From Hevea brasiliensis (lineage: Eukaryota > Streptophyta > Magnoliopsida > Malpighiales > Euphorbiaceae), in contig NC_079505.1 in assembly GCF_030052815.1 (NCBI RefSeq), positions 19,068,643-19,132,642 of the forward strand: DNA of 64,000 nucleotides, read 5' to 3'. The notes below the pieces were generated by a model. It was not told the DNA's origin. It searched no databases and was given only the letters and a program-made list of their open reading frames with translations. Below, one piece after another: positions 12,318 to 24,483 of this stretch; the first letter of the stretch is position 1; every line of letters starts with the position of its first letter. The position numbers and the translations under genes were made by a program.

Positions 12318-12325
<8 letters not shown>
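12074..12325 (+). pseudogene. Membrane-protein gene fragment, plus-strand copy 1
   Basis: Nearly identical to the reverse complement of 11805-12030. It has a short deletion near 12118 (missing the GCTGGGAAAT present in the other copies) that breaks the N-terminal frame, retains the AMTIEHELKT-like segment and the hydrophobic stretch, and ends in a TA tract just after LWVYMV. The C-terminal YQDLY region is absent, so this is a truncated copy. Confidence 0.6.

Positions 12326-12363
<38 letters not shown>
12322..12363. repeat. (TA)n between tandem gene fragments
   Basis: About 20 TA units join the end of plus-strand copy 1 to the start of copy 2. Confidence 0.9.
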
Positions 12364-12364
<1 letters not shown>

Positions 12365-12369
12365 CAAGA

Positions 12370-12614
12370 CCGCGATGAAATATTATCTACCTTTCAAATA
12401 TTGGCTTCCCTCGGAAAACAGCTGGGAAATGAAGATGTTGGTGGTTGCTCTAATCAACTATGCAATAGCAATGACAATTAAACATGAACTCAAAACCCAT
12501 ACCAACTCAAATTACAAAACATGTGCTATAAATATTCGTCTCCTATTGGGTTATATGGCAATTGTGCTACTTGTTTTGATTTATGTTCTCATCTGAGTTT
12601 ATGGGTCTACATGG

Positions 12615-12620
<6 letters not shown>
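12370..12620 (+). pseudogene. Membrane-protein gene fragment, plus-strand copy 2
   Basis: Begins with ATGAAATATTATCTACC like the minus-strand gene and retains the full N-terminal part with the SWEMKMLVVALINYAI segment and the AMTIKHELKT-like insertion. Near 12590 it has lost the bases corresponding to TATGGTGTGTTACTT, and it runs into a TA tract after LWVYMV. The C-terminus is missing. Confidence 0.6.

Positions 12621-12673
<53 letters not shown>
12616..12673. repeat. (TA)n after tandem gene fragment 2
   Basis: About 28 TA units directly abut the truncated end of copy 2, as at the end of copy 1. Confidence 0.9.
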
Positions 12674-12676
<3 letters not shown>

Positions 12677-13450
12677 GAAAAGGGAGGAGGAGGTTATTTA
12701 AAAATAGTTAGTTCAAAGAGTAAATATGTAGGATGAAACAAAAACGATAAAGAAAGTCTCATCTTCCTAAGGAATAATGCAGAAGCAAGCAACAGCAAGG
12801 CTCACGGCACATTTACCACATCCAAAAGGTTCAAGCATCACAAGGCATAGATTTACAGCAAACGCATAAAAAAAATAACAAAATTCGATGTATTTACAGC
12901 AAAAGGCCTTAAAAAAATAAAAGAGAACAAATCTAATGTACTTAGCTAAATGCCAAAATACAATATCATCAATTACAAACCTAAGAAATTAATAAAACCC
13001 ATTAAGTAGCATAGATTTAAAAGAAAAGATTCTTACAGCTGGGCTAGTAAGAGAAAATAACTCCTAAAAATCACAGACGAGAATTGCTGACCTCTCTGCT
13101 ACCTGTGACTTGCTTATGCGAAAGGAGAATTGTTGCTGATACTGAGACCATAAGAACTCCCAAAATCACAGAGGAGAGTGCTGGCCAATTAGGACAGAAA
13201 GGACAAGCAGATGAGAGGCGAGTGGTGGTCGATGGAAAGGATATTGAAAGCTACATAAATAAACACAAAAAAAAGAGGCTTTAAATCAAAGAAAACTAGA
13301 AATGGGGAAGAAATTGAAAGGGACAACAAGGGCCTGCTGGAAAAAAAAAATGGAAAAGAGGAAGCAGAGAAGACCTCTACAATCGGCAGAAAGGAGGAGG
13401 AGATGAGCACGATGAGGGTAGGGTTAGGCTTAAATAAATATATATAGAGT
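12674..13450 (-). other. Unassigned region, possible promoter and leader on minus strand
   Basis: No long convincing frame. On the minus strand a TATATATTTA box near 13448-13438 is followed by pyrimidine-rich leader-like sequence (13430-13200), which could belong to a transcript running towards the small membrane-protein gene. This is a compositional inference only. Confidence 0.25.
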
Positions 13451-14225
13451 AAGACTTAAATGGCTGAGATTATCTGAAGTGAAGTGGAAGGGACGGCTAG
13501 GATTAGTTAAGTTAATAAAAAGGAGAAAAATGATGTTGAATTTGAGAATCCAACTCGAAGAAACGTGGCCTACAACATTTAACCACTAAACCCCATAAAT
13601 ATTAATTTAGGGGTCATTTAGATTAAAAATATTATTTTTTTTAAATAAGTCATATTTATTTATTTATTAAAATTCATATTAAGATTATATAAATTATAAA
13701 ATAGATGCTCAATTGAAATCTTAATTTTATAAGTCTTTTTAAATTTTACATGAATTAAAATGAATTATTATATGTAGACGGATTATACCAAATCAAAATT
13801 TTTACGTGTTATAATATTAATATGAAAATTTTGGCATATATTTTTTTTTATTTTAGTTATAATAATCGATAAAATTTAAAATAGAAATTAAACGGAAAAA
13901 AATAAAATAGAAAGTGAAATATCGGGAAGAACCTAACTTGTTAAAACAGAAAGTGAAATTACATGATAAATTAAATAGAGAAAAAAGATTAGTACGCACA
14001 TTTGGGTTGCCAAGGAAGCTGATGAACTTACAATATAGAAGTTGTGAATAGCGGTGGATATGTCACAAAATCCTAAGCCAGAGAGTACCCAAAATTTTTT
14101 TTTTTTGAAAATAGAATGAATTATATTAATCCTTTTCATTTTTAGCATTTAGACAATATGGTATATGTAAATCTCTTTAAATTAAATCAAATTTGCTTAA
14201 CTATAAAATTATAAATATAAAATTA

Positions 14226-14274
<49 letters not shown>

Positions 14275-15609
14275 AATGATAAATACTCTATTAATTTTTT
14301 TTTATATATTAATTTTTTAAGCAAATATATCAAAAATTAAATATTAAATTTAATTAATTAAATAAAATGTACTAAAATTTATAACAATTACTATTACTAT
14401 TAATATTAATTAATATTATAAAAATTTATTGAATATATCATAAAGATTAAAAAAATTCAAATATTTCACATTATTTACATCATGATAAAGTGATAAAAAT
14501 TATTTGATGCAATAATTATAATACTTAGAAAAAAGATGATAGTATTCTATCAATGTTGAAGAATAGAAAAAAAATAGACTTTAAGGAAAACTACTTTTTT
14601 TAAGAAAAATGTAAAATATTTTTTTGTAAAGATGAGATAAAAAAAAAAACAAAAAAAGGGCAAGAAGGAGATTGGATGGTATATAATTTTAAATTTTACT
14701 TTTTAATTTTTTTTTTTACTCTTCCTATTCCCTTGTATACTGCTGCTGCTATAAGCCCCTTCAAGTGCTACATAAGCTTGTAAAATAAGAAACTAGTGAG
14801 ATTGGTGACCTTTTGACAAACCACTCTGTTGCTAAAGTTAAAAATTGTTGATTAAGAATAAAAGAAAAAAGTAGAGTGTTCTATAGTGATTTTGATAGAG
14901 TAAACGTATTTAATTAATATTTGTTTCTCATATTTATAGATCAAAGAATTAAGGGGCTGTTGTAAGTATCTTTATGAATCTCAGGATATTGAGTTAAACT
15001 TTTCTTTTGCTTGATCTAGGTTGTCCAATCATTATTTTGCCCGGTCTTTGATGTCCAAGCATTTTTTTGCTCGCTTTTGGCTACTGAATACTTTTCTATT
15101 GGGTCAAGTTGATTGAGCAATCTCTACCTGTCTTGTCTGGTTCAAGCGTAGGCTCTTCTTTCCTACTTTTGATTTTTTGACCAAGCGTTGGTACTTTGAC
15201 TATCATATTAAATTTTTTATCTAAGTATTGACTATTTAATTTGATTTTAGGCGAATAATCTCTGTATTTCTATATAATATATGTAAAATTTAACGATTAA
15301 CATCAATACACATTATTTGTAATGAAAGCAAAATTTTAGTTATCTTTTCAAATAAATAAAAAAAATAATTATAAAAAATTGTAAAAAAGTAACATCAATT
15401 ATTATAAAATAAAATGAGCTTTATTTGATTTTAAAAGAATGAAATAATTATTATAATAAATTTATAGAGGAAAAAAATTATACTAATAAATTTATTATTT
15501 TTTCTTTTTTAATAGTGAAAATGACGTGAATTTTTAATATTTTATTATTATATATATTTTTATGATATAAATTGATAAAATAGAGGGTAATTTTATAATT
15601 TTCATGTAA
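13451..15609. other. AT-rich intergenic DNA
   Basis: Long A/T-rich stretch with homopolymers and no supported gene. A T-rich stretch ending TTCCCTTGTATAC near 14712-14741 recurs near 22955-22989, suggesting a shared degenerate repeat end. Confidence 0.6.
14230..14271. repeat. (TA)n microsatellite
   Basis: About 20 TA units in an AT-rich spacer. Confidence 0.9.
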
Positions 15610-15729
15610 TCTGAATGTCAACTCATATTGGAGGAACCGTACATTCAGCTTCCAGGAGATTTCGTGTCCAAAGCCACATTGCCTACGGAAGACCACATTG
15701 CCAAGGAAAAACGCAGTCAACCGAGACTA
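15610..15729 (+). other. Isolated exon-like island
   Basis: A GC-richer patch of about 120 bases in AT-rich DNA. On the plus strand it is open from 15610 and contains EEPYIQLPGDFVSKATLPTE, followed by a consensus-like donor (CTA|GTGAGT at 15730). The minus strand is also open here, so the reading direction is uncertain. No family recognised; may be a captured or decayed exon. Confidence 0.25.
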
Positions 15730-16228
15730 GTGAGTTTTTTATTTTATTTTATTTCATTTTATTTTTATTTTTTTATATATATAGTTTTTATTAAAACTTA
15801 AAGATTTCATAAATTTAAAAATAATTTAATGTTATATTTGAATATGAGAGATTTGACCTATATATTTAAATTCATATTAAATATATTTTTTTAATATTAT
15901 AAATGAAAATATATTTAAATTTAATCTAAATTTTGAATACTTTTTTTTGTGAAATTTATAATATATATTGTAGATGAAATTTATAATAATATGGACTGAT
16001 TTACACGTAAGTAGAGATCCTATGAGAAGTTGTACCTAATGATTTTTCACCTCTGGAGTTTATACTTTGTCCATCACCACACAATTACAATTCTAATTTA
16101 ATCACATCACATCACACCACACTATTTAATAATTTTTATAATAGATATAATAAAATTGGTCTCAAAATGAACTTATCATAACGTGACAAATAACACTCTA
16201 TTATATTTTTTCCCATTTGTCCATTTGC
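15730..16228. other. AT-rich intergenic DNA
   Basis: I see no gene, RNA or repeat structure beyond simple A/T-rich sequence here. Confidence 0.5.
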
Positions 16229-17147
16229 GCTTATTTCCTAATAATTTTGCAACATCAATTAATGACTTATAGTGACATATACATACTAATAGACCTATAA
16301 GGTATTTAATGAAAAAAAGTAATAAAAATAGTTATAATTTAATTAATATTAGGAAAATTAAGGGTCATAATTATAAATTATATAAACTAAAGCAATCTTT
16401 TTATTTTTCACTATAATTAAAAAAATCATATACTTAATTCTTTATAATAAAAGAAAATTATAGCAGCAATTACAATTTAATTAATACTAAAAAAGTAAAG
16501 GTCAAGATTATAAACTATATAAACTAATACAATACATAAAAAATTAAATTAGTCACCCCCAAATGCAAATAGAAAATAGAATGTCTAATTAAAGTTTTCT
16601 TTTAACTTTACTAAATTATATTTTAGTAATCAACAACAATTTATACAAATATCACAAAAGTAATTTACATTTATAAGAATTTATTTATGTTGGTATTTTA
16701 TTATTTATTTTTTATATTCATTTTCTATTTATATTTATTCTTCACATTTATTTTCTTTTATTTTCATAAATTTTTTTTACAAGCTATTCTTAAAATATTT
16801 TAAATAAATTAAGCATAAATATTTAAGAAAAGCTATATAGTAATATTTTTATTCCATTAAATAAAAATATTTCTCATGACTTTATTTATCCCATGGGTTG
16901 GGTGGGGATAGGACAGACAATGATAATTTAATCTTAAGGACTCACAAAATTGGAATTAATTTAAATTTTATTAAACTTTAATTGAAACCATTAATAAATA
17001 TATGTCCTTTAATTTTAGAACATTATTTTCTAAAATTTTATTTCAATCGAATAATTAAATTCAAGTCTCAATTTAATTAGGACTATAAGTGCAATTTTAA
17101 TTTAATTTAAAATAAAATAAATTAGTTTTTAAACCATAATGGCAAAC
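16229..17147. repeat. Dispersed AT-rich repeat, copy B (truncated)
   Basis: Collinear with 18060-19090 of copy C, starting at TATTTCCTAATAATTTTGCA and including the CATGGGTTGGGTGG motif near 16892. It stops matching just after GGCAAACCCTAA, which is the centre of the foldback in copies A and C, so only the left arm of the hairpin is present. Confidence 0.75.
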
Positions 17148-17335
17148 CCTAATTAAAGATATTATTTTTAATTTATTTATTTAATTTATATTAAATATTA
17201 TTTTTAAAATTAATTTAAAATTTATTTTATGATAAAATATTTTAATTCATACATTAGTATTATATAATAGAATATCAAACTTCCATTTCATTACAACAAA
17301 AATATAATAAAAATAAATTATTATTTTGGTTGACA

Positions 17336-17393
<58 letters not shown>

Positions 17394-18055
17394 CTAAAAA
17401 TGTTAAAAAAAATATTTATAGACTTTTTTTATAATATCGATTTAGAGTTTTTTGTTTTAAGCAATATCAACCCAGGATTGTTAATATATTAGATGTGTAA
17501 ATTTGATTTATAAGTAACAAATAATTAAATTTTTTTACTTTTAATTTTTGATGAAATTTATAATATATTTAATTTTTTCAATCAATTTTAAATATTTTAA
17601 AATAATTTGCATATACATTATTTATATATACTAAACTTATTAATATAAGAATAATGTTAAGCTATTTTCAGATGGATAATCATTTATTTTTCTTAATAGA
17701 TATTACTTTTATCTTCTTTCATAATTAGATTTGAAATTAAATATTTTTTATTATTAAATTATATTTTATTTAATATATTATAATAAGTAATTAATAAATA
17801 TTGTACTACTAACATTATTTTGTCTTAAAGTAGGCATATATGCATAACTAATATGTAATATAGTGAATGAATATAATTTTATTTTAATTGAATTGACTAA
17901 ATATTTTAATAATTATTGATAAATAATAATTTTATTTATAATATGTAAGTATGATATTTATATTATTTTAGATTAAAATTTAATATATTTTTTATATAAA
18001 TATTTTTTATTAAATATATTAATAAAATCAATATAAAAAATTCTTAAGCTTGCTT
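17148..18055. other. AT-rich DNA between repeat copies B and C
   Basis: No coding or structured feature other than an (ATT)n tract. Confidence 0.5.
17339..17392. repeat. (ATT)n microsatellite
   Basis: About 18 ATT units. Confidence 0.95.
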
Positions 18056-20345
18056 TGTATCTATTTCCTAATAATTTTATAACATCAATTAATGATATGT
18101 AGTGACATGTAAATTCTAATGGACCTATAAGATATTTAATAAAAAAAAGTAATAAAAATAGTTACAATTTAATTAATATTATGAAAATTACGAGTTATAG
18201 TTATAAATTATATAAATCAAAGTAATCTTTTTTATTTTTCAATATAATTAAAAAATCATGTACTTAATTCTTTATAATAAAAGAAAAAAATAACAAAAGT
18301 TACAATTGAATTAATATTAAGAAAATTAAAAGTCATAATTATAAACTATATAAACTAATACTACACATGAAAAATTAAATTAGTCGCCTTCAAATGCAAA
18401 TAGAAAGATATAATGTCTAATTAAAGTTTTCTCTTAAACATACCAAATGATATTTTAGTAATCAACACATTTGAAAAAGATGATAAACAATTTCTACAAA
18501 TATCACAAAAATAATTTCTATCGGATAAGAATTTATTTATATTTGTATTTTATTATTTATTTTTTATATTTATTTTCAATTTATATTTATTCTTCTCATT
18601 TTTTTCTTTACACTTTCACAAATTTTTTTACAAATTACTCTTAAAATATTTTAAATAAATTAAGCATAAATATATGAGAAAAATTATATAGTCATATTTT
18701 TATTCCATTAAATAAAATATTTCTCATGGCTTTATTCATCCCATGGGTTGGGTGGTGATAGGATAGACAACCGCAATTTAATCTTAAGGCCTCACAAAAT
18801 GGGAATTAATTTAAATTTTATTAAACTTTAATTGAAACCATCAATAAATATATGTCCTTTAATTTTAGAACACGTTAGAACATTATTTTCCAAAATTTTA
18901 TTTCAATCAAATAATAAATTCAAGTACAAATTAATTTAAATACTCTCTTTAATTTTTTAAAATAATTTTTGAAAGCATAATTTTAATCAAATAATTAAAT
19001 TCAAATCTCAATTTAATTAGAATTATAAGTGCAATTTGAATTTAATTTAAAATAAAATAAATTAATTTTTAAACCATAATGGCAAACCTTAAACCTAATT
19101 CAGATTATTTATGAATTTTCTATTATGATTTAATTACATAACTGTCATTAATATTTAAAAATTAATTTATTTTGTTTAAAACAAATTAAAATCTTATTTA
19201 TATTGAGATTTGAATTTAATTATTTAATTCAAATTATACTTTAAAAAATTATTTTTTAAAATTAAAAAGGGCAAGTAAACTAATTTACTCTTGAATTAAA
19301 TTATTTAATTGAAATAAATTTTTAGAAAATAGTGTTTTAAAAAATAATTTCATTGATAAAAAAATATCAATTAATTTGATTAAGAAAATAAGATAGAGAG
19401 AGAAGAGAAATAGGGTAAAATGGTAATTTGGTTTTTGGAAAAGAGGGATAAAATAATTATTTTTCTTTTTTTACTTGAAAATCAGCTATTAGTTGAGAGA
19501 GATTTTTTCTAAAACAGAAATAGAGTTGAGTAATTATATTTTAATTAATTGAAATTGAATGACTAATTAAAACAAATATTTAATTGAGAGACTATTAGTG
19601 CAATTAATCCCAAAAAGTCTTTAGAGTTAATAAAAGAGGCCACATTGCACATAGAGAATATGATTTTCAATGAGCTTCTTTCTACGGAAAAGATTTTATA
19701 CAATAGTCTTTAAAGTTAGATTTTATATTTTTGTTTCGTTTACTCTTTAATCCTTTTTGTAATTTTAAAAATTAGTTTGAATTTCCTTCAATTCCTATAA
19801 ATATGTCTTGAACTATTTAGTCCATGTAATGATAATTTCTCTTTATTTTGAATACATTCGCTAATAAAATATTTAATTTAAACTGAATGAAAGGATTAAA
19901 GAATAGACATAACAAAAATATAGAGACTAACTAATATAATTTTTAAAATAAAAGAATAAAATAGTTAATTTTATTAAAATAAAAGAACTCAATAATAATT
20001 TTTCAAATATTTTTCAATCAACCACTTTGTTCTAAGCTAACAACCAACAAGGATTTGGTAAAGGCTATAACCATAACCCTCATTCCCAAATTTTCAAGCC
20101 GATTTTAGATGACAATCCTTATTTTTTGTAGGCTGGACACAGTCCATACCCAGTAGCTCAAGTAACTTTCATCACCGCTTGAAATACAAGCCCTACAAAG
20201 AGTTCCAATGCTTAAGAGATTTTGAAGAGTTTCATTACTCCAAGAAAATAAATTAGACTCTAATACTGTGTGACAAACTCAAGATCAACCTCAAACTATA
20301 AATGCAAGTAAATAATAACTAGACTTTAATTTTAAATAAAAAAAA
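18056..20345. repeat. Dispersed AT-rich repeat, copy C (most complete), with foldback
   Basis: The longest copy of the family, about 2.3 kb. Its first half matches copy B and its second half matches copy A. Segments about 18835-19085 and 19130-19390 form an imperfect inverted repeat around TAAACCTAATTCAGATTATT. No open frame and no LTR-like TG...CA ends or primer site are evident, so it is likely a non-autonomous repeat of unknown class. Confidence 0.7.
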
Positions 20346-20424
20346 GACAAATGATAAAATTTTAAATTAGTTTCTTTCTTAAATAAGTGATCTGATTTTG
20401 TGAGTTTTTTTATATGCTAACTTT

Positions 20425-20477
<53 letters not shown>

Positions 20478-20956
20478 CAATTATAATTAATTCTTAAAAT
20501 TAAATTTTTTAAAATAAATATAAAAAATAAATAATTTAATTGAATTTCACAAAAATTTAATATTTTAAAATTAAACAAAACAAGGAGTAAATTTTCATTG
20601 TGACGTGAGGGGGCTAATCTCATTTAACTCTTGGATTGAAATTTTCAAATGGCACATGAGACAGGCTTGTGGGATTAGCTTTTCAAATGGTCTAATCATT
20701 TTATTTCCGTTCTTTAAAAAAAATTATAAAAAAAAAACAATAATTTTTTTTTTCATAAAAATTTTATTTTTCTTATAATTTTAATTATTCTTCTTTTATT
20801 AGCTTTTCTCTCTATAAGACTCAGACTTTAATACTTCATTTGGACAACTTATGGAAGGAGAAAGAAAATTATATAAGAATTTTTTTTATTTTCTCCTTTT
20901 ATATTTATATTTAGATGAAAGAAAAATAAATTTATTTTCCTTTATTGAAAATAAAA
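20346..20956. other. AT-rich DNA upstream of hAT remnant
   Basis: Contains a (TA)n tract at 20428-20474 and, near 20600-20700, a less AT-rich segment that could be the decayed 5' part of the hAT element. No clear terminal repeat was found. Confidence 0.4.
20428..20474. repeat. (TA)n microsatellite
   Basis: About 23 TA units. Confidence 0.9.
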
Positions 20957-22567
20957 ATAAGCGAAAGAACATGATGTTCAAAATGACATTATAAATGCTT
21001 ATACTGTTGAAACTTTGAATATTATTATTAATGATTTGGGTGATGATCTCTTTGCAATTTTAGTTGACGAGTCTCGTAATATGTCTGTGAAAAAACAAAT
21101 GATTGTTATCTTACGTTATGTTGACAAAAATGATTGTGTTATTGAGAGATTTTTTGGAATTGTGCATATTTTTTATACAAGTGCTTTGTCTCTTAAATCA
21201 TCAATTGAGTCATTGTTTGCTAGGCATGGATTAAGCATGGCAATATTACGAGGCTCAGGTTACGACGTTACGATGGAGCTAGTAACATGAGAGGTGAATT
21301 CAATGGTTTGAAAAGCTTAATTATGAGGGAGAATAAAACTGCATAATATGCTCATTGTTTTGCTCATCAGCTTCAATTAACCCTTGTTGTTGTTGCAAAA
21401 AGCGATATTCATATTGCATCGCTTTTTAATATGATTGCTAGTTTGTTGAATGTTGTTGGAGCCTCATGTAAATGTCGAAATATTCTTCGAGAAAGTCAAG
21501 CCACTGAAGTTTCTGAGGCATTAAAAACTAGTGAAATGATAAGTTATCGTAGATTAAATCAAGAAACTAGTCTTAAAAGAGCAACAGATGCACATTGGGG
21601 TTCACATTATGGTACAATTCTAAATTTGATCAACATGTCGTCAACTGTGGTAGAGATACTTAATAGTATTGTTAAGGATGATACAAGTTCAGAGCAAAGG
21701 GCAGAAGCATATGGTCTATTAGAAGTAATACAATCTTTTGATTTTATATTTAGCTTACATTTAATAAAAGGTAAGTTAGAAATTACAGATGAATTATCAA
21801 AAGCTTTGTAAAGAAACGAGCAAGACATTGTTAATACCGAGACATTGGTTACAATATCAAAACAAATGTTACAAATGATGAGAGATAAAGGATAGGATAA
21901 GTTGTTAGCTAAAGTTTGTTTATTTGTGAGAAACACAATATAATTGTTTTGAACATGGATGATATGTTTCAAATGAAAGGGAGATCATGGTGAAAAATTC
22001 ATCAAGTTACCAATTTACATCAATCAAGTGGAGTTATTTTATGCAATCCTAGATTTACAACTTCAAGAACTCAATAGTCGTTTTACTGAGATGAATACCG
22101 AATTGCTTCTTTGTGTGGCATGCTTAAATCCAAATAATTCATTTTCATCTTTTGATAAAGAAAAATTGATTCATCTTGCTCAATTTTATTCATGTGACTT
22201 TTCATCAACGGAGGTTATGGCACTTGATAATCAACTTGAGACTTATATTATTGATGTGTGTTCTAATGATCAGTTTTCAACAATTAAGGGAATTGGTGGT
22301 TTTACTCAAAAGTTTGTCCAAACAAAGAAGAATTTAGCATATCCACTAGTTTACTTACTTGTGAAATTGGCATTGATATTACATGTTGCAAATGCAAGTG
22401 TTGAATGGGCATTTTCTACAATGAAAACTGTGAAAATTCAATTGCAGAATTGGATGGGAGATCAATTGTTTAATGATTATTTGATTATATATGTTGAGAA
22501 AGATGCCTTTGATAGCATTGATAATAAAGCGATTATGCAACGCTTCCAAAAAATGAAAACTCATTGA
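20957..22567 (+). pseudogene. hAT-family transposase remnant (TTF/ZMYM1-like type)
   Basis: Three frame-broken blocks read as one transposase. Block 1 (20957-21290) has NIIINDLGDDLFAILVDESR, the first acidic catalytic region. A frameshift follows, after which GASNMRGEFNGL, a stop (near 21342) and FAHQLQLTL are visible. Block 2 (21431-21811) has SLLNVVGASCK, the DAHWGSHYGT motif and RAEAYGLLE. Several stops follow. Block 3 (22028-22567) carries the C-terminal hAT dimerisation region (YPLVYLLVKLALIL ... VEWAFSTMK), where the usual Arg of ERVFS is Trp. The N-terminal zinc finger is missing. Clearly inactive. Confidence 0.85.
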
Positions 22568-22765
22568 GAACAATTATAAATTTAAAATTATAATGAGAAT
22601 TTATAATTCATAAAATTATTTTATTTTTCCCACTTAATTGTTGTTATATATTGAAATTTTATATGTATCATCATTTTTTTCTCTATAAATGATTTATTAT
22701 TATATACAATATTTTTTTCCTCTAAACTGAATAAAATAAAATTTTTTTGACCCACTGATTCTAAA

Positions 22766-22782
22766 TTCGGCCTTCGCCCGTG
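22766..22782. repeat. Possible right terminal inverted repeat of the hAT element
   Basis: TTCGGCCTTCGCCCGTG, about 200 bases after the transposase stop, resembles the degenerate TTCTGGxTxCGCCCCTG end seen in plant hAT elements of this type. No matching left end was found, so this is tentative. Confidence 0.35.
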
Positions 22783-22792
22783 ATTGCTACAC

Positions 22793-22860
22793 TGGGTAAA
22801 GAGAAGATGAGCATCTCTCTCTTATCGATGAATCACACTCTTGAGGTTTCTCTTTACCCA
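22793..22860. repeat. Short perfect inverted repeat (13-bp arms)
   Basis: TGGGTAAAGAGAA at 22793-22805 is exactly complementary to TTCTCTTTACCCA at 22848-22860, with a 42-base loop. Could be a miniature element remnant or a hairpin. Confidence 0.7.
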
Positions 22861-24483
22861 AAAATGATGACTCCACAGTTATATACTGTTGTACTATACT
22901 AAAATAAAAAAAAAAAAGAGAAGGAGAGGAGAGATGGAAGGGTAATTTTATTTATTTATTTATTTTACTTTTTTTATTCCCTTGTATACCCATCCAATAA
23001 AATAAAACTATAAATAGAATAAAATTAACACTAATTTTTTAATTTTAAAAATTAATTAAAATTTTAAATAAATTAAAAAATGCTTAAATTTTTTTTATTA
23101 ATTTGTCATATTTTCAAATAAATTTTATTTTTATGTCAATAAAATATTATAATTTATAAATTTATTAAAAGTTTTTAAAAATATTATTCATAAAAATTAT
23201 TTAGATTTTATTTAAATGATTAATTGTTTGAAATAAAAATAAATTTTGATTTTATATTAAAATATAATTAAAAAATCATAATATTAAAATTCTCATTCAT
23301 TTCATGGTTAAATGACTAAAAAAAAAATCAAAACCTTTATAAGTTTTCCAATTTTAGGCAAACTTTTTTATTTTATCAGTTTAATATTAAACTTTCACAT
23401 TAGTTTTAATTTTAGTAATTAGCCAAATTGAATTATTTAATTGATAAAAATAATTTAAATTTTTGCCAATATTATTAATATTACTCATTCTTTTTATTTT
23501 TATGTCAATTGTAGCAGCTACACTCAAATTGATAAAAATATTATTTTATTTAATTTCTTTATTATTTTGAAAATTATAATTATATTTATTTTAGTTATAT
23601 TATTTGTTCATATTTTATGTTTAAATATTTGATTTTTTTCTTTAAATTTGAAATAAAATAATAAGAAATATGTGAATTAAAAGTATAAGTAGAGGGGGAG
23701 AGAGAGAGAGAGAAAATAAAATTAAGATAATAATATTGGATATATTATTCATTTTATTTTTTTTATCAACTTGAAGTTTGTTAAAATTAAAAAAAAAACT
23801 AAAATTATTTAATATATTAATCTATATCTATGTAATACATAATGTCAGAAGAGGGGGAAGAGAAATTAGCTTTGATCAAATTGCCCTTCATTATTTATAG
23901 TATTTATAATTATATTTTTTAATATTTAATTTAATTTTAAAGTTTATGTAAATTTAAAATATTTAGAACTTAAAATTTGATTGTCTATATAATTTTAAAG
24001 TTTATATAAATCTAACATTTTTTGTCCTACTTGTATTTAAAGTCTATTTAATTAATTTTTTATTATAATATAATTTTAAATAAAATTTTATAAAAATATT
24101 TTCATGATTTATATTATTTACAAAAATAGAAAGGTGTTTTATTTATATAAATAAATTTTTAATGAATCCTAATAAATTTTTATCTCTATCTTATAATTAT
24201 TTATATAAAATTATTTGAATATAATTATTTAAATTTACGTAAAAGAATAAGAAAAGAAATTAAGCCATACATATGAATTCTTTTATTAATAATTTTCAAA
24301 TTTTCATTTAATTTAATTTCTTATAAGTTAATTAAAAAAATATTTCATATAAAATAAATTTATATTTTTCTTAATTATAGATATATTTCTAAAATTTTTA
24401 ATTATTACATTAATATATGAATTAATTCTAATTAAAATTAAATTTACAAATCTTATGTAAATAATATATATATATATATATAT
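22861..24483. other. AT-rich intergenic DNA
   Basis: Very AT-rich with homopolymers, a GA-rich run near 23695-23720 and a TA tract ending at 24483. No gene supported. Confidence 0.6.

Noticed and set aside
12521..12736. ORF with long Ile-Tyr repeats
   Set aside because: It is translation of a (TA)n microsatellite.
20600..20640. Left terminal inverted repeat of the hAT element
   Set aside because: GAGGGGGCTAATCTC is only faintly like a hAT internal end and does not pair with the candidate right end.
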